Made by a program: the position numbers and the translations under genes
Shown: positions 32,538 through 43,805 of the stretch, in pieces
Numbering within the stretch: the stretch's first letter is position 1
Layout: each line of letters begins with the position of its first letter
Assembly (NCBI GenBank): GCA_038373865.1
Contig: JAXGGA010006454.1
Coordinates: 1-64,000 of the forward strand
Length of the DNA: 64,000 bases
Direction of reading: 5' to 3'
From: Uloborus plumipes
Taxonomy: Eukaryota; Arthropoda; Arachnida; Araneae; Uloboridae
Notes under the pieces: generated by a model
The model's database searches: none
Told to the model about the DNA's origin: nothing
Seen by the model: only the letters and a program-made list of their open reading frames with translations

Positions 32538-33902
32538 GAGCAAGAATCTGAGAAACTGTCACGCCTAGCATTATGAGGTGATTCATGACCTCTCAGATTT
32601 TCTCCCAAAAATTACTACATGTTTATTATCTTATTGAAAGACCAAATCCAGAATGTTTTGCTCTAAAGTTGAGTTGTTTAGTTTTTATGGACCCCTAAAG
32701 TTGAAGGTGCGGCATCAAAAATTAAGCGGATTTTCAAGACATGGAAGTTGCTGTGAGCCAAAACTCTTACCAGGAACTATTAAACTGCAATTTTCTTTTT
32801 GTATATGGAATATAGAAGGTTGAAACTTTACAAAATGAATGTTAAATTTGTGGTAAGATGTTGCCGTAAGGTCAGTGAAGGCCCTCAAAACAGGGCATTT
32901 TTGACGTTTTTTAGCGTTTTTGAGGTCCAAAAACAGCTTGTACATTTCAGTTGGCACGGCAAAAATAGTGTCGTTTGAAAGACCAGTATAAGCACTTTAA
33001 AATAATGTATAAATAACCGAGGAAAGTTCAACGTGCTTGTAGTTGCGTAAGGCCGAAATAGGAAAAATGTCATATTTTACCGATATTCAAACGGTCATAA
33101 CTTCCTCTGCCAACAACATATTGAAATATTTTTTTGCCAATGTCATGCTCTATTCTTTGTCTTAACAGAACAGTTGAGTCCTTTGAGGCGAAATGTGAAA
33201 AAATTTTTTACAAAAAATGCACAGAAAAAAATAAATTTTTTGTAAAAAAATTTTTCACATTTCGCCTCAAAGGACTCAACTGTTCTGTTAAGACAAAGAA
33301 TAGAGTATAACATTGGCGAAAAAAATATTTCAATATGTTGTTGGCAGAGGAAGTTATGACCGTTTAAATATCGGTAAAATATGACATTTTTCATATTTCG
33401 GCCTTACGTAACTAAAAGCACGTTGAACTTTCCTCGGTTATTTATACATTATTTTAAAGTGCTTACACTGGTCTTTCAAACGACACTACTTTTGCCGTGC
33501 CAACTGACATGTACAAGCTGTTTTTGGACCTCAAAAACGCTAAAAAAAGTCAAAAATGCCCTGTTTTGAGGGCCTTCACTGACCTTACGGCAACAACTTA
33601 CCACAAATTTAACATTCATTTTGTAAAGTTTCAACCTTCTATATTCCATATACAAAAAGAAAATTGGAGTAAAACCGTTCCAGTTTCGTGTTTTGGCTCA
33701 CAGCAACTTCCATGTCTTGAAAATCCGCTTAATTTTTGATGCCGCACCTTCAACTTTAGGGGTCCATAAAAACTAAACGACTCAACTTTAGAGCAAAACA
33801 TTCTGGATTTGGTCTTTCCATAAGATAAACATTTGGTAATTTTTTGGAAAAAATCTGAGAGGTCATGAATCACAGGCGTGACACTCTCTCAGATTCTTGC
33901 TC
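32538..33902. mobile_element. Palindromic TTAA-flanked element, 1365 bp
   Basis: Two arms of about 680 bp in inverted orientation, centred near 33220, with ends GAGCAAGAATCTGAGA and its inverse, flanked by TTAA (32534-32537 and 33903-33906). The arms carry matching 80-codon frames (32715-32957 minus, 33497-33739 plus) with nearly the same peptide; this follows from the palindrome and has no known domain. TTAA targets are used by piggyBac and Kolobok elements; no transposase is present. Confidence 0.85.
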
Positions 33903-33906
33903 TTAA

Positions 33907-35640
33907 CTACTTAAATGACAATCACAAACATTATATTGTCTTTTCAGTGGACTTATAAACAAAATTATATAAAAAAAATGCCTTAAAGCACAGTAAAAGA
34001 AAACATTAACATTTGGAAAAAGGTTAATTAACAATTAAATTATGCCATTAAAAATAAATAGTCACCCAACTAAAGGAACGAGCAATTAGATCATGAAAAA
34101 CCTGATTAAAATAATCCGCCAAATCAACTTTATTTACTGCATTAACATGTAAAATAATCAGCAAAAAATATACTAAGCAAATGAGAAATGTTCAATGTTC
34201 GAAATTACTAATTCATACTTATATTTATTGCATTTTTGTAGTCACATTGCTCAGATAATTTCGAAACTGTTTCATCGCAAATATTCGAGTAAATTATCAC
34301 ATTTTTTTTTTTTTTTTTGATAAAATTTTAGATTGATTTGATAAGTAGGAAATAACTCGTGCTCAGCTTAGATTCATGGGTTTTGTTTTAAAAAATATTT
34401 TTCGAGAATTAAATTTCCTTTTTATTTGCTTTTCCTGAAATATGTTTTCAAACATTTTTCGTGAGGGGGGAGAACATTTTAAAATTACAACTTAAACACT
34501 TTAACACTCACAACTGAATTCTCACTTTAAAAAATAAATAAATTTGATTTTTTATAAAATTAATTTACTACAAAAGTGGACAAATCTCGCTAGACTACCG
34601 CCAACGTTTTTATGTTAGATTTTTGTAAAAATGAAACAACCAGTTTGGACAAATAAAATTCTTCTGATTTTTTTTTCTTTGCATTTTAATGTCTGTTTGT
34701 TTTGCAGCCCAGAGAAGAACACTAAAAATTAATTTTTCATTTATAGTTTAACTTTTTTTCACTGTTGTATTAATCTAATCAAGAGCTGAAATTTAGAGTT
34801 CTAACGTTATTAAAAAATAATCTAAGTCTAAACTGATGTGAATTTTAAGGAACGAAAGTCATTTTTCTTATAGGGAACTTCAGAAATTATTATCCTTAGT
34901 CAAAAGAGAATTTTTTAAAGCTGTTCCCCCCCCCCGATTTCCCTTAAGATATACTTTTGATGTAATTTCAAAAGTTTTCTTTGTGGTTAATGTGGTTTTT
35001 GGAACTGTTTTCCCTGTTCATATTGATGTTTTTAAGGCTATTGCTGACGTTGTTAAGAGAACTATTAGTCTTACTCTATAAGGGTTTACCGAGACCGATT
35101 GCCGTATTCCAATGGGGACTTCAATGAAGTTTTTTGTTTTTTTTCTAAAGGAGAGTGTTCGGGACTATTGTCCTCGATACAGATGGATTTTTCAGGTACT
35201 GTTGTTTTAATGTTTTTATCTTGACGAAAGTATGAGCCAAAATTGTTGATTTTGTTTGTGAATCACTGTCCTTAATCTAACTGTGAGGTTTAAGAGATTG
35301 TTGTTCTCACGTTTTGTGAGTTTTTTTTTTTTTTTTTTTCAAACTAAGATTGGTTTAGTAATGAGAATTTTTGGGCGGTCCCTTTATCGGGAGTTTCTGT
35401 TCTTTTTTTCAACGAACATTCATGCATTCCGTGGCGATATTTCAGGACTGTTGTCGTGAAATATCCACAAAGATGGAGGCTGAATGAAAGTGCTTTTCAG
35501 CTAATTGATATGCAGCTCAAGTGTGTGTTTTAATTACAAAAAATTTCTTCGGGGAACGAAGATTTTTTTCTGCTTTTGTTGTAAGAGGAAAATTGGGAAA
35601 CAATTGTCTAAATTAAATGAAATTATGTGTGCGCATTTAA
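33907..35640. other. No gene recognised
   Basis: AT-rich DNA with poly-T and poly-C runs. The block 35080-35480 has repeated phrases GTGTTCGGGACTATTGTC and TTTCAGGACTGTTGTC, suggesting an old repeat related to the GGGACTCTCC-type units elsewhere. No ORF above background. Confidence 0.4.
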
Positions 35641-37911
35641 AGTAAAGATTTTTTTCGGTGTGTAACTAACGCATAGGTGGACTTACGGGGGTGCCAGGGG
35701 GTGCGCCGCACCCCCAACATTTTGGCCGGACTTTACGAAAAAATTAAATTAAAAATTTTTCATCAAACAGCTAGTTGGAATTTTTTTCCCTTACTGCAAT
35801 AAATAAATAAAAATGCGTAACTGGATAGAAAATTCTTGCTGAACGATTATTTCAAAAATTAATACAGTATACTCTCGATTACCCGAGGGGTTCTAGGGGA
35901 AAAATCCTCAGTTAACTTGATTATTGTAGAGCAAAAAATTTTCTTTCAAAACACGTTTCTGAGGTCTATTTTTCCCTGAGTTCTTTACGCTTTCCCACGA
36001 CAAGTGTTCCTTCCGAAAGTCGTTAAGCTGTAATCAACTCTTTAGCACGCGCCTCGAGGCGAAACAGCCGAAAGCATTCAACTGACGTCGTTAAACACGT
36101 GCTTGTACACTTTTCTGAGGACCCCTAGTTTATTCCCACAGCTCTAACCAAGGGCGTATTTAAGGGGGGAGGGGGCCAGGGGGCCTATCCCGCCCCCCGA
36201 AATCGAGAAAGATTTTTTTCAAACGTAGGTGTTCGGTTCGTGTTTGCTCAAAAAAAAAAAATCCTTTCGAAAAGAAGCTCACTATCTATTAACATTGTTT
36301 TCAAATGTGTATGTAAGGGAGGGCCCCAGAGGATCTTTTCCTCCTATACCCCTCCCCCCCCCGAAAAAAATTCGATTTTTTTAAAAAATAAAGATTTATT
36401 ATTCGGTTTTTGTTAATTTTTTTCCTTCTTTTAGCTTGAAATACATAAATAAATAATTATTGCTAATAATAATTCGTTAGATGGCACCAGGCAGTGGTGC
36501 AACCCAAGAGGGTCAGGGAGCCCTTGCGCGGGGAGCCCTTGCTCAAGCGAAAAAAGAACGTGTCTTGGGAAAATGAAGATATTTTAATTAGAAAACGCAC
36601 AGAAAAAATCCTAATCATTTTGAATAGAAATCTTTAAATGAAAAATATTCAACACATGTAGATTATTAGTCAGCAAATTGCGTTTCTCTATTTCTTCTCA
36701 TTCCCCCTTTTTTTCCTAGTCAGTCAGGAAAAAAAGAGTCTTTAAAATAATGCTACACTCAATAAATTTAAAATAAAGTGTTATCATTCCTCCCTGCAAG
36801 AAATTTAAAATAAAGTGTAAGTATTCCTCCCAGCAAGAAATTTAAAATAAAGTGCAATCATTTTTGGTTTTAGTTTTTTTACAAATAATTTCCAAGCTTT
36901 CAGCTGAACAAAAGAAAAAAAAAATCGAAAAGAGGTAGAAGTCCGGTGAAATTAAAAAATAGAGTGCCTCTCAGTGGCGGGTTTAGGGTAGGAAGTCGAG
37001 GCCCGTGTATCCGCCAAGCACGAATTCAAAGAAAGCTCATTACCCCCCCCCCCCCTTAAAGAGTCCAAAGAGATCTTACAATTTCGCTTTTACAATGTGT
37101 AATTTAATTGCAGTTTCAAGACTTCAATATCCAAAAATTTTCTGAAGAGAGTTCTTTTCCCGCTTCTTCTTCAATACCTTGGTCAAACATTGCCTCAAAT
37201 GGCATTTTAGAGATCTAAAATTCAAACAGTTAACAGTAGTTGATACCCCCCCCCCTTATTTTTCTATAGTCAATTGCGCATCTATATATCGAAAATCTTT
37301 CAGGGGAGGGTCTTTGAACTTTTACTTCAAAAAGATAACTTACATGAGACTTCAGTTCAAAAAAAAAAACTCATCTTCTTTTCTTTTATTCTATCATGAA
37401 GAAATATATCCTGAGTTGTGCTTCAGTGTCAAAATATTTCAGGAGAGATGCCCCGAGTCTTCTCAATTCCTTTAACGTCACTAAAGATAGCCTGAAATAG
37501 CGTGTTTAGAATTTAAGTTTCAGTAAGTTTCCCAGAGGAGTCTTGATCCTCCAACGTCATCAAAGATAGCATAAATAATTTCAATTTTGAAAAAAGTTTT
37601 GGAGGGAAGTATTATAAAAAAATTTCCAGCTTTCCACCAATTACTTCCGGATTCGATGAAAGTGAGTCTCAGCTTGTTACTATCGCTACTTTTAACGTTC
37701 TTTAAAGTTATTTTTGAGGTATTTATTTTTATTGCAATAACTTCACTCTATTATTTTACTAGCATTGTTTAAAGAATTATATTTGTATTTTGAGTTTTGT
37801 AATAGTTTATGTTACTTAAATTCATTTTAGACAAGAGTCATGTTAATAAATTCCTATTTTCGTACCTTTTTTCGAGCAAATGTTGCTACAATAATATCAA
37901 CATCATCTCTA
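35641..37911. other. Mosaic of unpaired transposon ends; no gene
   Basis: Single ends seen: GGGTGCGCCGCACCCCC near 35700; a Tigger-like CAGTATACTCTCGATTACCC at 35872; GGGCGTATTTAAGGGGGG near 36154; CAGTGGTGCAACCCAAG at 36493; CAGTGGCGGGTTTAGGG at 36974. A 30- to 40-bp unit containing AAATTTAAAATAAAGTG repeats three times at 36765-36865. The 98-codon frame at 37179-37475 spans a poly-C run and is not credible. Confidence 0.4.
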
Positions 37912-39653
37912 TCTCTACTAATAATAAAGCTGAAAGTTTGTCCGTCCTTCTGTCTGTCTGTCTGTCTGTCTGTCTGTTACGCGCGTAGCGCCAAAACCGT
38001 TCGGTCGATTTTCATGCCACTTGGTACAAAATTAGTTTGTAGCATGTAGTTTTGCACCTAAAAGTGATTTTTCGAAAATTCCCTTTCGTTCTTTTTCAAT
38101 TCGAATTCTTAGCGGAAATTCGAAAAAATAGGGAAGAAATATTTCACACACATTTTCAAGTCTTATGTCATTCGAAAGCTTGAAATTTTCTGCATAAAAT
38201 GAAGTTTTTTCGAAGTTTATACGAGCATCAGAAGAGCTGTAACAATTGTTTTTAAAATCCCGGAATTCAAGGCTTACCTTCAGTAAAGCAAGCCAAACGA
38301 TTCTAAAATGGTTTTGCTCGAGAATAAAATTTGTTTCAAAAGATGGGTGAAATGAATTATTTTATCAACGGAAATCAACTTTTCATGTTGTTACCATGGT
38401 TACGTGTTTATACTTATTTTTGTTTCGTTATTTTTCCAGCGTCTCCAGACGTAGTATTTTTGATACTAAGGTAGTATTTTTTCGGCCCAAATAAGGAGCG
38501 TATTTTTCTGGCAACCCGGTTTCCAATATACTAATGACTTAATTAAAAGATTTGGCGGATTTTTTTTTTTTCATTTTCATAGATTTCGCATTTTAGCAAC
38601 ATTGATTTTGGCAACGTTTGGAAACAGTAGTATTTTGTAATATTTTTTTCAGAGGAGGCGTAGTATTTTTTTGTTTCAATTCTCTGGCAACCCTGTCTTT
38701 TTCCCGGTGAAAATGCTTTGGGACCTTACTTGGCGCGTTTTCGAAAAGTCACCAACTGGCACGTTTTTGCGTGTCTCGCGGAATTGAAAGCTCCGAGAGA
38801 AACTACGCAAAATAGTCAGGGTTACCACGCTTTGCACGCCTATCGCCCATTTAACGAGAAAAGGGTATCTAAAACACAGATTCACCAAATATCGTATCAA
38901 TTGCGTTATCGCATCGTTCTTTTTTAAGTGTTTCATTTCGGAAAATGTATTGTTTTGTTTTTAAAACTAGGAAAGGAAACTTTCTTCTTCTTTTAAACTT
39001 TGGTAAGATTTCTGTTGGTTTCTGTGAGCAACAAAATTGTTCTTAATTTCTCTTTTGGCTTATTTTTGTGCATCTCCCCTTCGGGGTTGCATTCGAATGT
39101 TCCAAAGGGGTGTTTTACCCCTTTTATGGAGTAAATCAGTGCTCATTTCAATGCAGACAAAAGTGATATGAATTGGCACGACCACTTGGCGATATATCGC
39201 CAAGCTTTTGGTCGCCAAGTATTTGCCGCCAATTTGGCGACATATCACCAAGTTGGCGAAAAAAATTGTTTTCTTTTTATATTTGGACTCAATTTGGCGA
39301 TATTTTGCGAAAAATCCACTGAATGTTAAAATCGGCGATATTTAGGGTAACTCATTAGGGTATAATCATTGTAAAACATTTTTTTTTGCATTGTTTCGTG
39401 GCAAACTAGGGATATAAATGTTTGAACTGTTATCTTGCTCACTCCAAGCACTATTTTAGCACTTAAGGCACCTACTAAGAAATTTACACATAAAAATAAG
39501 TAGCGTGGGGTCCATACCAGATTTTTATATCATACTTTGAAGGAATTATAGTTGAATTACAACTAAAATAGAGCATTTTTTCTGCTATATCAATTATTTT
39601 ACAAATGAACTTTTAATTTTATAACAAGGGCAAAGCCCTGCGGGTAACGATAG
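37912..39653 (+). mobile_element. Candidate Helitron-like element
   Basis: Starts TCTCTACTAATAATAAAGCT after an A, a common 5' end of arthropod Helitron-like elements. A (TGTC)n run at 37947-37977 and GCGCCAAAACCGTTCGGTCG follow. A possible 3' end at about 39628-39653 has a GGGCAAAGCCC hairpin, but then ATAG instead of CTAG, so the right boundary is tentative. It contains the hAT MITE at 38437-38695. Confidence 0.45.
38437..38695 (+). mobile_element. hAT-like MITE, 259 bp
   Basis: Starts CAGCGTCTCCAGACGTAG and ends TTCTCTGGCAACCCTG. The 8-bp flanks TATTTTTC (38429-38436) and TCTTTTTC (38696-38703) differ at one base. Repeated CGTAGTATTTTT phrases lie inside. The ends resemble the CAGGGTTGCCAGACG element at 58207-59207. 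Confidence 0.7.
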
Positions 39654-40171
39654 CATTAAATATAACAGTATTTTTATCCATTTAAAAAAAAGGAAATAAT
39701 AGCAAATAAATCATTACATAAATCAAATTATTATATACTATTCAGTGCCGTATTATAGAAAAATCGTATTCACTGCAGTTGGGTATTCATTTGTACATTG
39801 TTAGTTTCTTTTACTTCGAAACAACCATAATGATGATTAAACTCCAAAAAAAAAAAAAAAAAGACTATTTTCTGAAAGAATGTCCCGGAGCCTTGTTTGA
39901 CCTGCGGAATACCCCCTCCCCCCCAGGCCCCGGTATTCTGTACACCCTCAGAATGAACAGCCTAATTCCGCCTATGAACTAACGCATATTTTTTTTATTG
40001 AATTATGAGAGTGCAGAACTTTCATTCCCTTCTAAATGCAGTAACATATTTTAATTCAATTCTTCCATCGCTGGGTAGAAGGATTTTCATTTGTGATACT
40101 GATTGAGTAATCATTAATTGAATCGTTTATTTTAGAAACCACCGTAGTGACAAAATATCAAAAAATGAGTT
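39654..40171. other. No gene recognised
   Basis: AT-rich. At 40107-40150 there is TTGAATCGTTTATTTTAGAA and ACCACC, an inverted match to 43790-43840. Confidence 0.4.
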
Positions 40172-40830
40172 TTGGATGGTACTGTGCAATTTAAAGGTGG
40201 ACACGTCTTTTTGCGCAGAAATAACCTACATTTCCTATCTGCAATGCTATTGGGAGTCTTGAAAATAATCCGTTTGATTCAGAAAGAACCCAAGCGCCGT
40301 CGATTCGGCTCTTTCTGCGGTAAATTTCACTCATCACGATTGGTGGCATTCATCATAGATGCGTGTTTCTTACTAAACCTCTGCGACTCAGATCGGTTTG
40401 AAACAACGACTCACAACTACCCTGCACGTGGCCACTCATTGTCCCCATGTGAGAGAGATTTTGGAAGCAAAAAGCGTCTCTCGAGAAAGAGGGTCAGGAT
40501 TTATACTCCTGATGGATATGCAGAGCTCATGCTAAAAGTTGATCTGGCCGATTCGCTGCATATCACCTTATATCAGACGACGTTCTCAGTTTTAAAATGT
40601 GGTGGCCCAAATCATATAAAATGCCAAATTCGGACGAAACATCAGGCAGGGAAGTACCCGTAGAAAAGAAGTAGCCATTCAAAGTGTCCAAGTACAAGCA
40701 GTTTCTCTACAACAAGGATACTCTGGGAACAGTTAATATGAAGCCTTCTATGACACTATCATCCAATGGCCAACAACTGACAAGGAGTTGCCAGAAGCTG
40801 AAAAAGTGAATAATGCCAGATCTTTGTATA
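40172..40830 (+). pseudogene. DUF7869-like transposon-associated protein fragment
   Basis: A 163-codon frame contains LCDSDRFETTTHNYPARGHS, then LSPCERDFGSKKRL and RIYTPDGY. This resembles the RGHSF-PCDRDFG-R-YTP-Y block of DUF7869 proteins, which are found in many arthropod repeats. A continuation after a frame change reads KVSKYKQFLYNKDTLGTVNM, as expected downstream. The N-terminal part is missing and stops follow. Assignment is from memory of the motif and is not certain. Confidence 0.55.
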
Positions 40831-40970
40831 TAGACATACTGTAGCGTGTAGTCAGTCTACTTGTATTTTTTGATTTAGGCATAGTAAAAACTCTTTTTAG
40901 TCTACTTCCCAGTTAAAAATAAAAGAAAGACGAAAAAAAAAAATATCTCCAATCCAAAATAGAAGTTAAC

Positions 40971-43505
40971 AAGAAGTTCTGTCAAGAACTAAACGAGCCT
41001 ACTTTCCCGTACATCGACATCGGCATTCTAGCATCTGATCATTATTCTCTTGATTATCTAAGACTAAAAATTATGTCAAACATACCTTTAAAAGCAAAAT
41101 ATACCTCTCTCATCAGATGAAATAGACACATAAAAAGTAAATAAATGAATAAATAAAGTTTTGTCGCACCTTTTAAAGAATGTAACTGTTACAGTTCTTC
41201 CGTAGAAAAATTCCTCAATTGTTTTCAAAAAAAAATTAAAAGTACAAAGTACATCAAAACACATTTTATCAAAGAAAGAAAAAAAAAAGAAAAAAAGAAA
41301 AAAAACTCGTCCGTTGATAAAATGTCTCGAATTTCACTTTTAATCCGTTGCCAGTTGTTAAATATAAATTAAGAATAAAATGCCCTAGTGAATGAAACAT
41401 TTTTGTTACAAAAAAAAATCGTCTGCCAAAAATAATAATAATAATAATAATAAATTCAATAAAACAAATGAATAAATAAACAAAAAATCGTCTGCACAGT
41501 CAGTCATTTTTTTCGGACTGTTTACTCAAAAGTTATTAGGGGTGACAGCTTGCTTGAGCGGATCAATGTTGAATGAAAAATTGTTCAAATCGGAAATGTA
41601 AATACGGGAATGAAGTATCCTTGAAAAGTTCTTTCCAACAAAAAAAAGTTTGTTCAAATCGGACTGTTCATTAAAAAGTTAGTATCGCGGGACCGGTTAT
41701 TTGAACGGCTCAAAGTTGAACCAAAAATTGTTCAAATCAAAAAATCAAATATGGGAATGAGCTGTACTCGCCGAGATCTTTCCAACAAAAAAAAGTTTGT
41801 CCAAATCGGAATGTTCATTCAAAAGTTATTAGGGGGGGACAGACAGACAGACCGACCGACGACCGACAGACCGACCGACACACAAATTCCCCATCTCAAT
41901 ACCCTACTTTCAAATTTTTAATTTTTCGATATTCATTTTACCTCTTTATTTTTTTAACTTGGCGATATTTTTTGGACTTGGCGATATTTTTTTTAACTTG
42001 GCGATATTTTTTGGACTTGGCGATATTTTTTCGATGCATTAAGCTACTTTTAATACTTTTTTCGTCTTTCTTTTATTTTTAACGGGAAAGTAGGCTAAAA
42101 AAAGTAAAATAAATATCGAAAAATTAAAAATTGGAAGGTAGGGTTTTAGAAAGGTAAAAATTGAAAGGTAAATGGGGAAAAATGCGTGTCTGTCGGTCCG
42201 TCCCCCCACCCCAAAAAACTTTTGAATGAACTGTCTCATTTGAACAAACTTTGTTTTGTTCAAAAGATCTGATCAAGGACACTTTATTCTCGTATTTAAA
42301 TTTTCGATTTGGACCATTTTTCCTTCAACATTGAACCGTTCAAACAACCTGCCCCCCCCCCCCCCCCAATCTATTTTGAGTAAACAGTTCGAATTGAATA
42401 AATTTTTTTTGTTCAAAAGATATCGGCCAGGACGCCTCATTCCCACATTTCACTTTTTAATTTGAAAAATTGGTAGGTAGGGTTTTGAGATGAGGAAAAA
42501 TGTGTGCCTGTCGGTCTGTTCCCCCACCCTTAAAAAAACTTTTGAATGAACTGTTCCATTTGAAAACTTTGTTTTGTTCAAAAGATCTGATCAAGGACAC
42601 TTCATTCTCGTATGTAAATTTTCGATTTGAACCATTTTTCATTCACCATTTAACCGTTCAAACAACCTGCCCCCACTCAATGACTTTTGAGTAAACAGTT
42701 CGAATTGAATAAATTTTTTTTGTTCCAAAGATCTTGGCCAGGACGCCTCCTTCCCATATTTCACTTTTTAATTTGAATAGTTATTCCTTCAATTTTGAAC
42801 CGCTCAAAACAGTTTAACATTAGCGCTTACAGGGGAAATTTAAGTTGAATGTTGATCCTGAACTTAAAGGCGGATTTCCTGCAAACTACCTTTGTAAGAA
42901 AACCATTTTAGGATAAATAATGTATGTAAAGTAATTTTCTGAATAATCTGCTGTGATGACTCTGATTCCGACTGCGCAACATGGCAGAAATGCAGTCTCA
43001 GAAAAAAAAAGACTGACTGCGCAGATGATTTTTTGTTCATTTATTTCTTTTATTTTATTCATTATAACTTTTTTTTAGCAGACGATTTTTTTTGCAACAA
43101 AAATTTTTCATTGAAGAGAGCATTTTATTGTTTATTTATATTTTACAACTGGGGGGGGGGGAGGGGGGCAACGGATTAAAAACGAAATTCGAGACATTTT
43201 ATTAACGAGTGAGTTTTTTTTCTTTCTTTCTTTGATAAAATGTGTTTTGATGAGCTCTGTATTTTTGTTTTATTTTTTTTGAAAACGACTGAGAAATTTT
43301 TCTACGGAAGAACTATAACAGTTACATCCTTCAGAAGGTGCTAAAACTTTATTTTCATTTAATTACTTTTTACGTGCATATTTCATCTGATGATAGGGGT
43401 AGATTTTGTTGTTAGAAACCAGCTTCAAGTGTTAAAAAGGTATGTTTGACATAATTTTCAGTCTCAGATAATCAAGAGCATATTGATCAGATGCTAGAAT
43501 GCTGT
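40971..43505. mobile_element. Large foldback repeat of about 2.5 kb
   Basis: The left arm from AAGAAGTTCTGTCAAGAACT (40971) through 41540 reappears inverted at about 42990-43505 (for example ATTCTAGCATCTGATCA at 41026 and its inverse near 43488). The inner blocks also invert: GACAGACAGACCGACC near 41849 against CTGTCGGTCCGTCC near 42190, with a second partial copy near 42500. The left half has its own short TIR, AGCCTACTTTCCCGT (40996 and 42095). No coding. Arms are diverged and interrupted by homopolymers. Confidence 0.75.
41849..41882 (+). repeat. GACA/GACC microsatellite
   Basis: Run of GACAGACAGACC and CGAC units inside the foldback element. The equivalent run in the second copy lies at 62015-62052. 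Confidence 0.8.
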
Positions 43506-43599
43506 TACTTACCTTTGATACCAAAACAGGTAAAAATTAATGGTTTGACCTCATTTCAATAATAATTTTAAAGAAAACACTTTGGATACTCATTTATTG

Positions 43600-43805
43600 C
43601 AGAAACCACCCAAGTGCTATTTTTTCAAAAATTTATAACTTAAAAACTTAAAGGCAAAAAATTTAAATGAAAGATGGATTATCCCAATAGCATGTTTTTG
43701 ATTTGTCAAAAAAATACTTGAAGGAGACGAGACCTATAATTAAGCTTCAAAATAGTTCTTTTTAGCTTTCCAAAAGTTGAAAAACGAACACCTTGGTGGT
43801 TTCTG
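43600..43805 (+). mobile_element. Short TIR element, 206 bp
   Basis: The left end CAGAAACCACCCAAGTG and right end (reverse) CAGAAACCACCAAGGTG form inverted repeats. Sequence beyond the right end also has an inverted match at 40107-40150, so this may be one end of a larger structure enclosing 40107-43840. No clear target duplication. Confidence 0.5.

Noticed and set aside
32715..33739. Two matching 80-codon frames on opposite strands
   Set aside because: They are mirror images made by the palindrome. No domain and no separate evidence of selection.
35872..35935. Complete Tigger-like MITE
   Set aside because: Only the left-type end CAGTATACTCTCGATTACCC is visible; no inverted partner within several kb.
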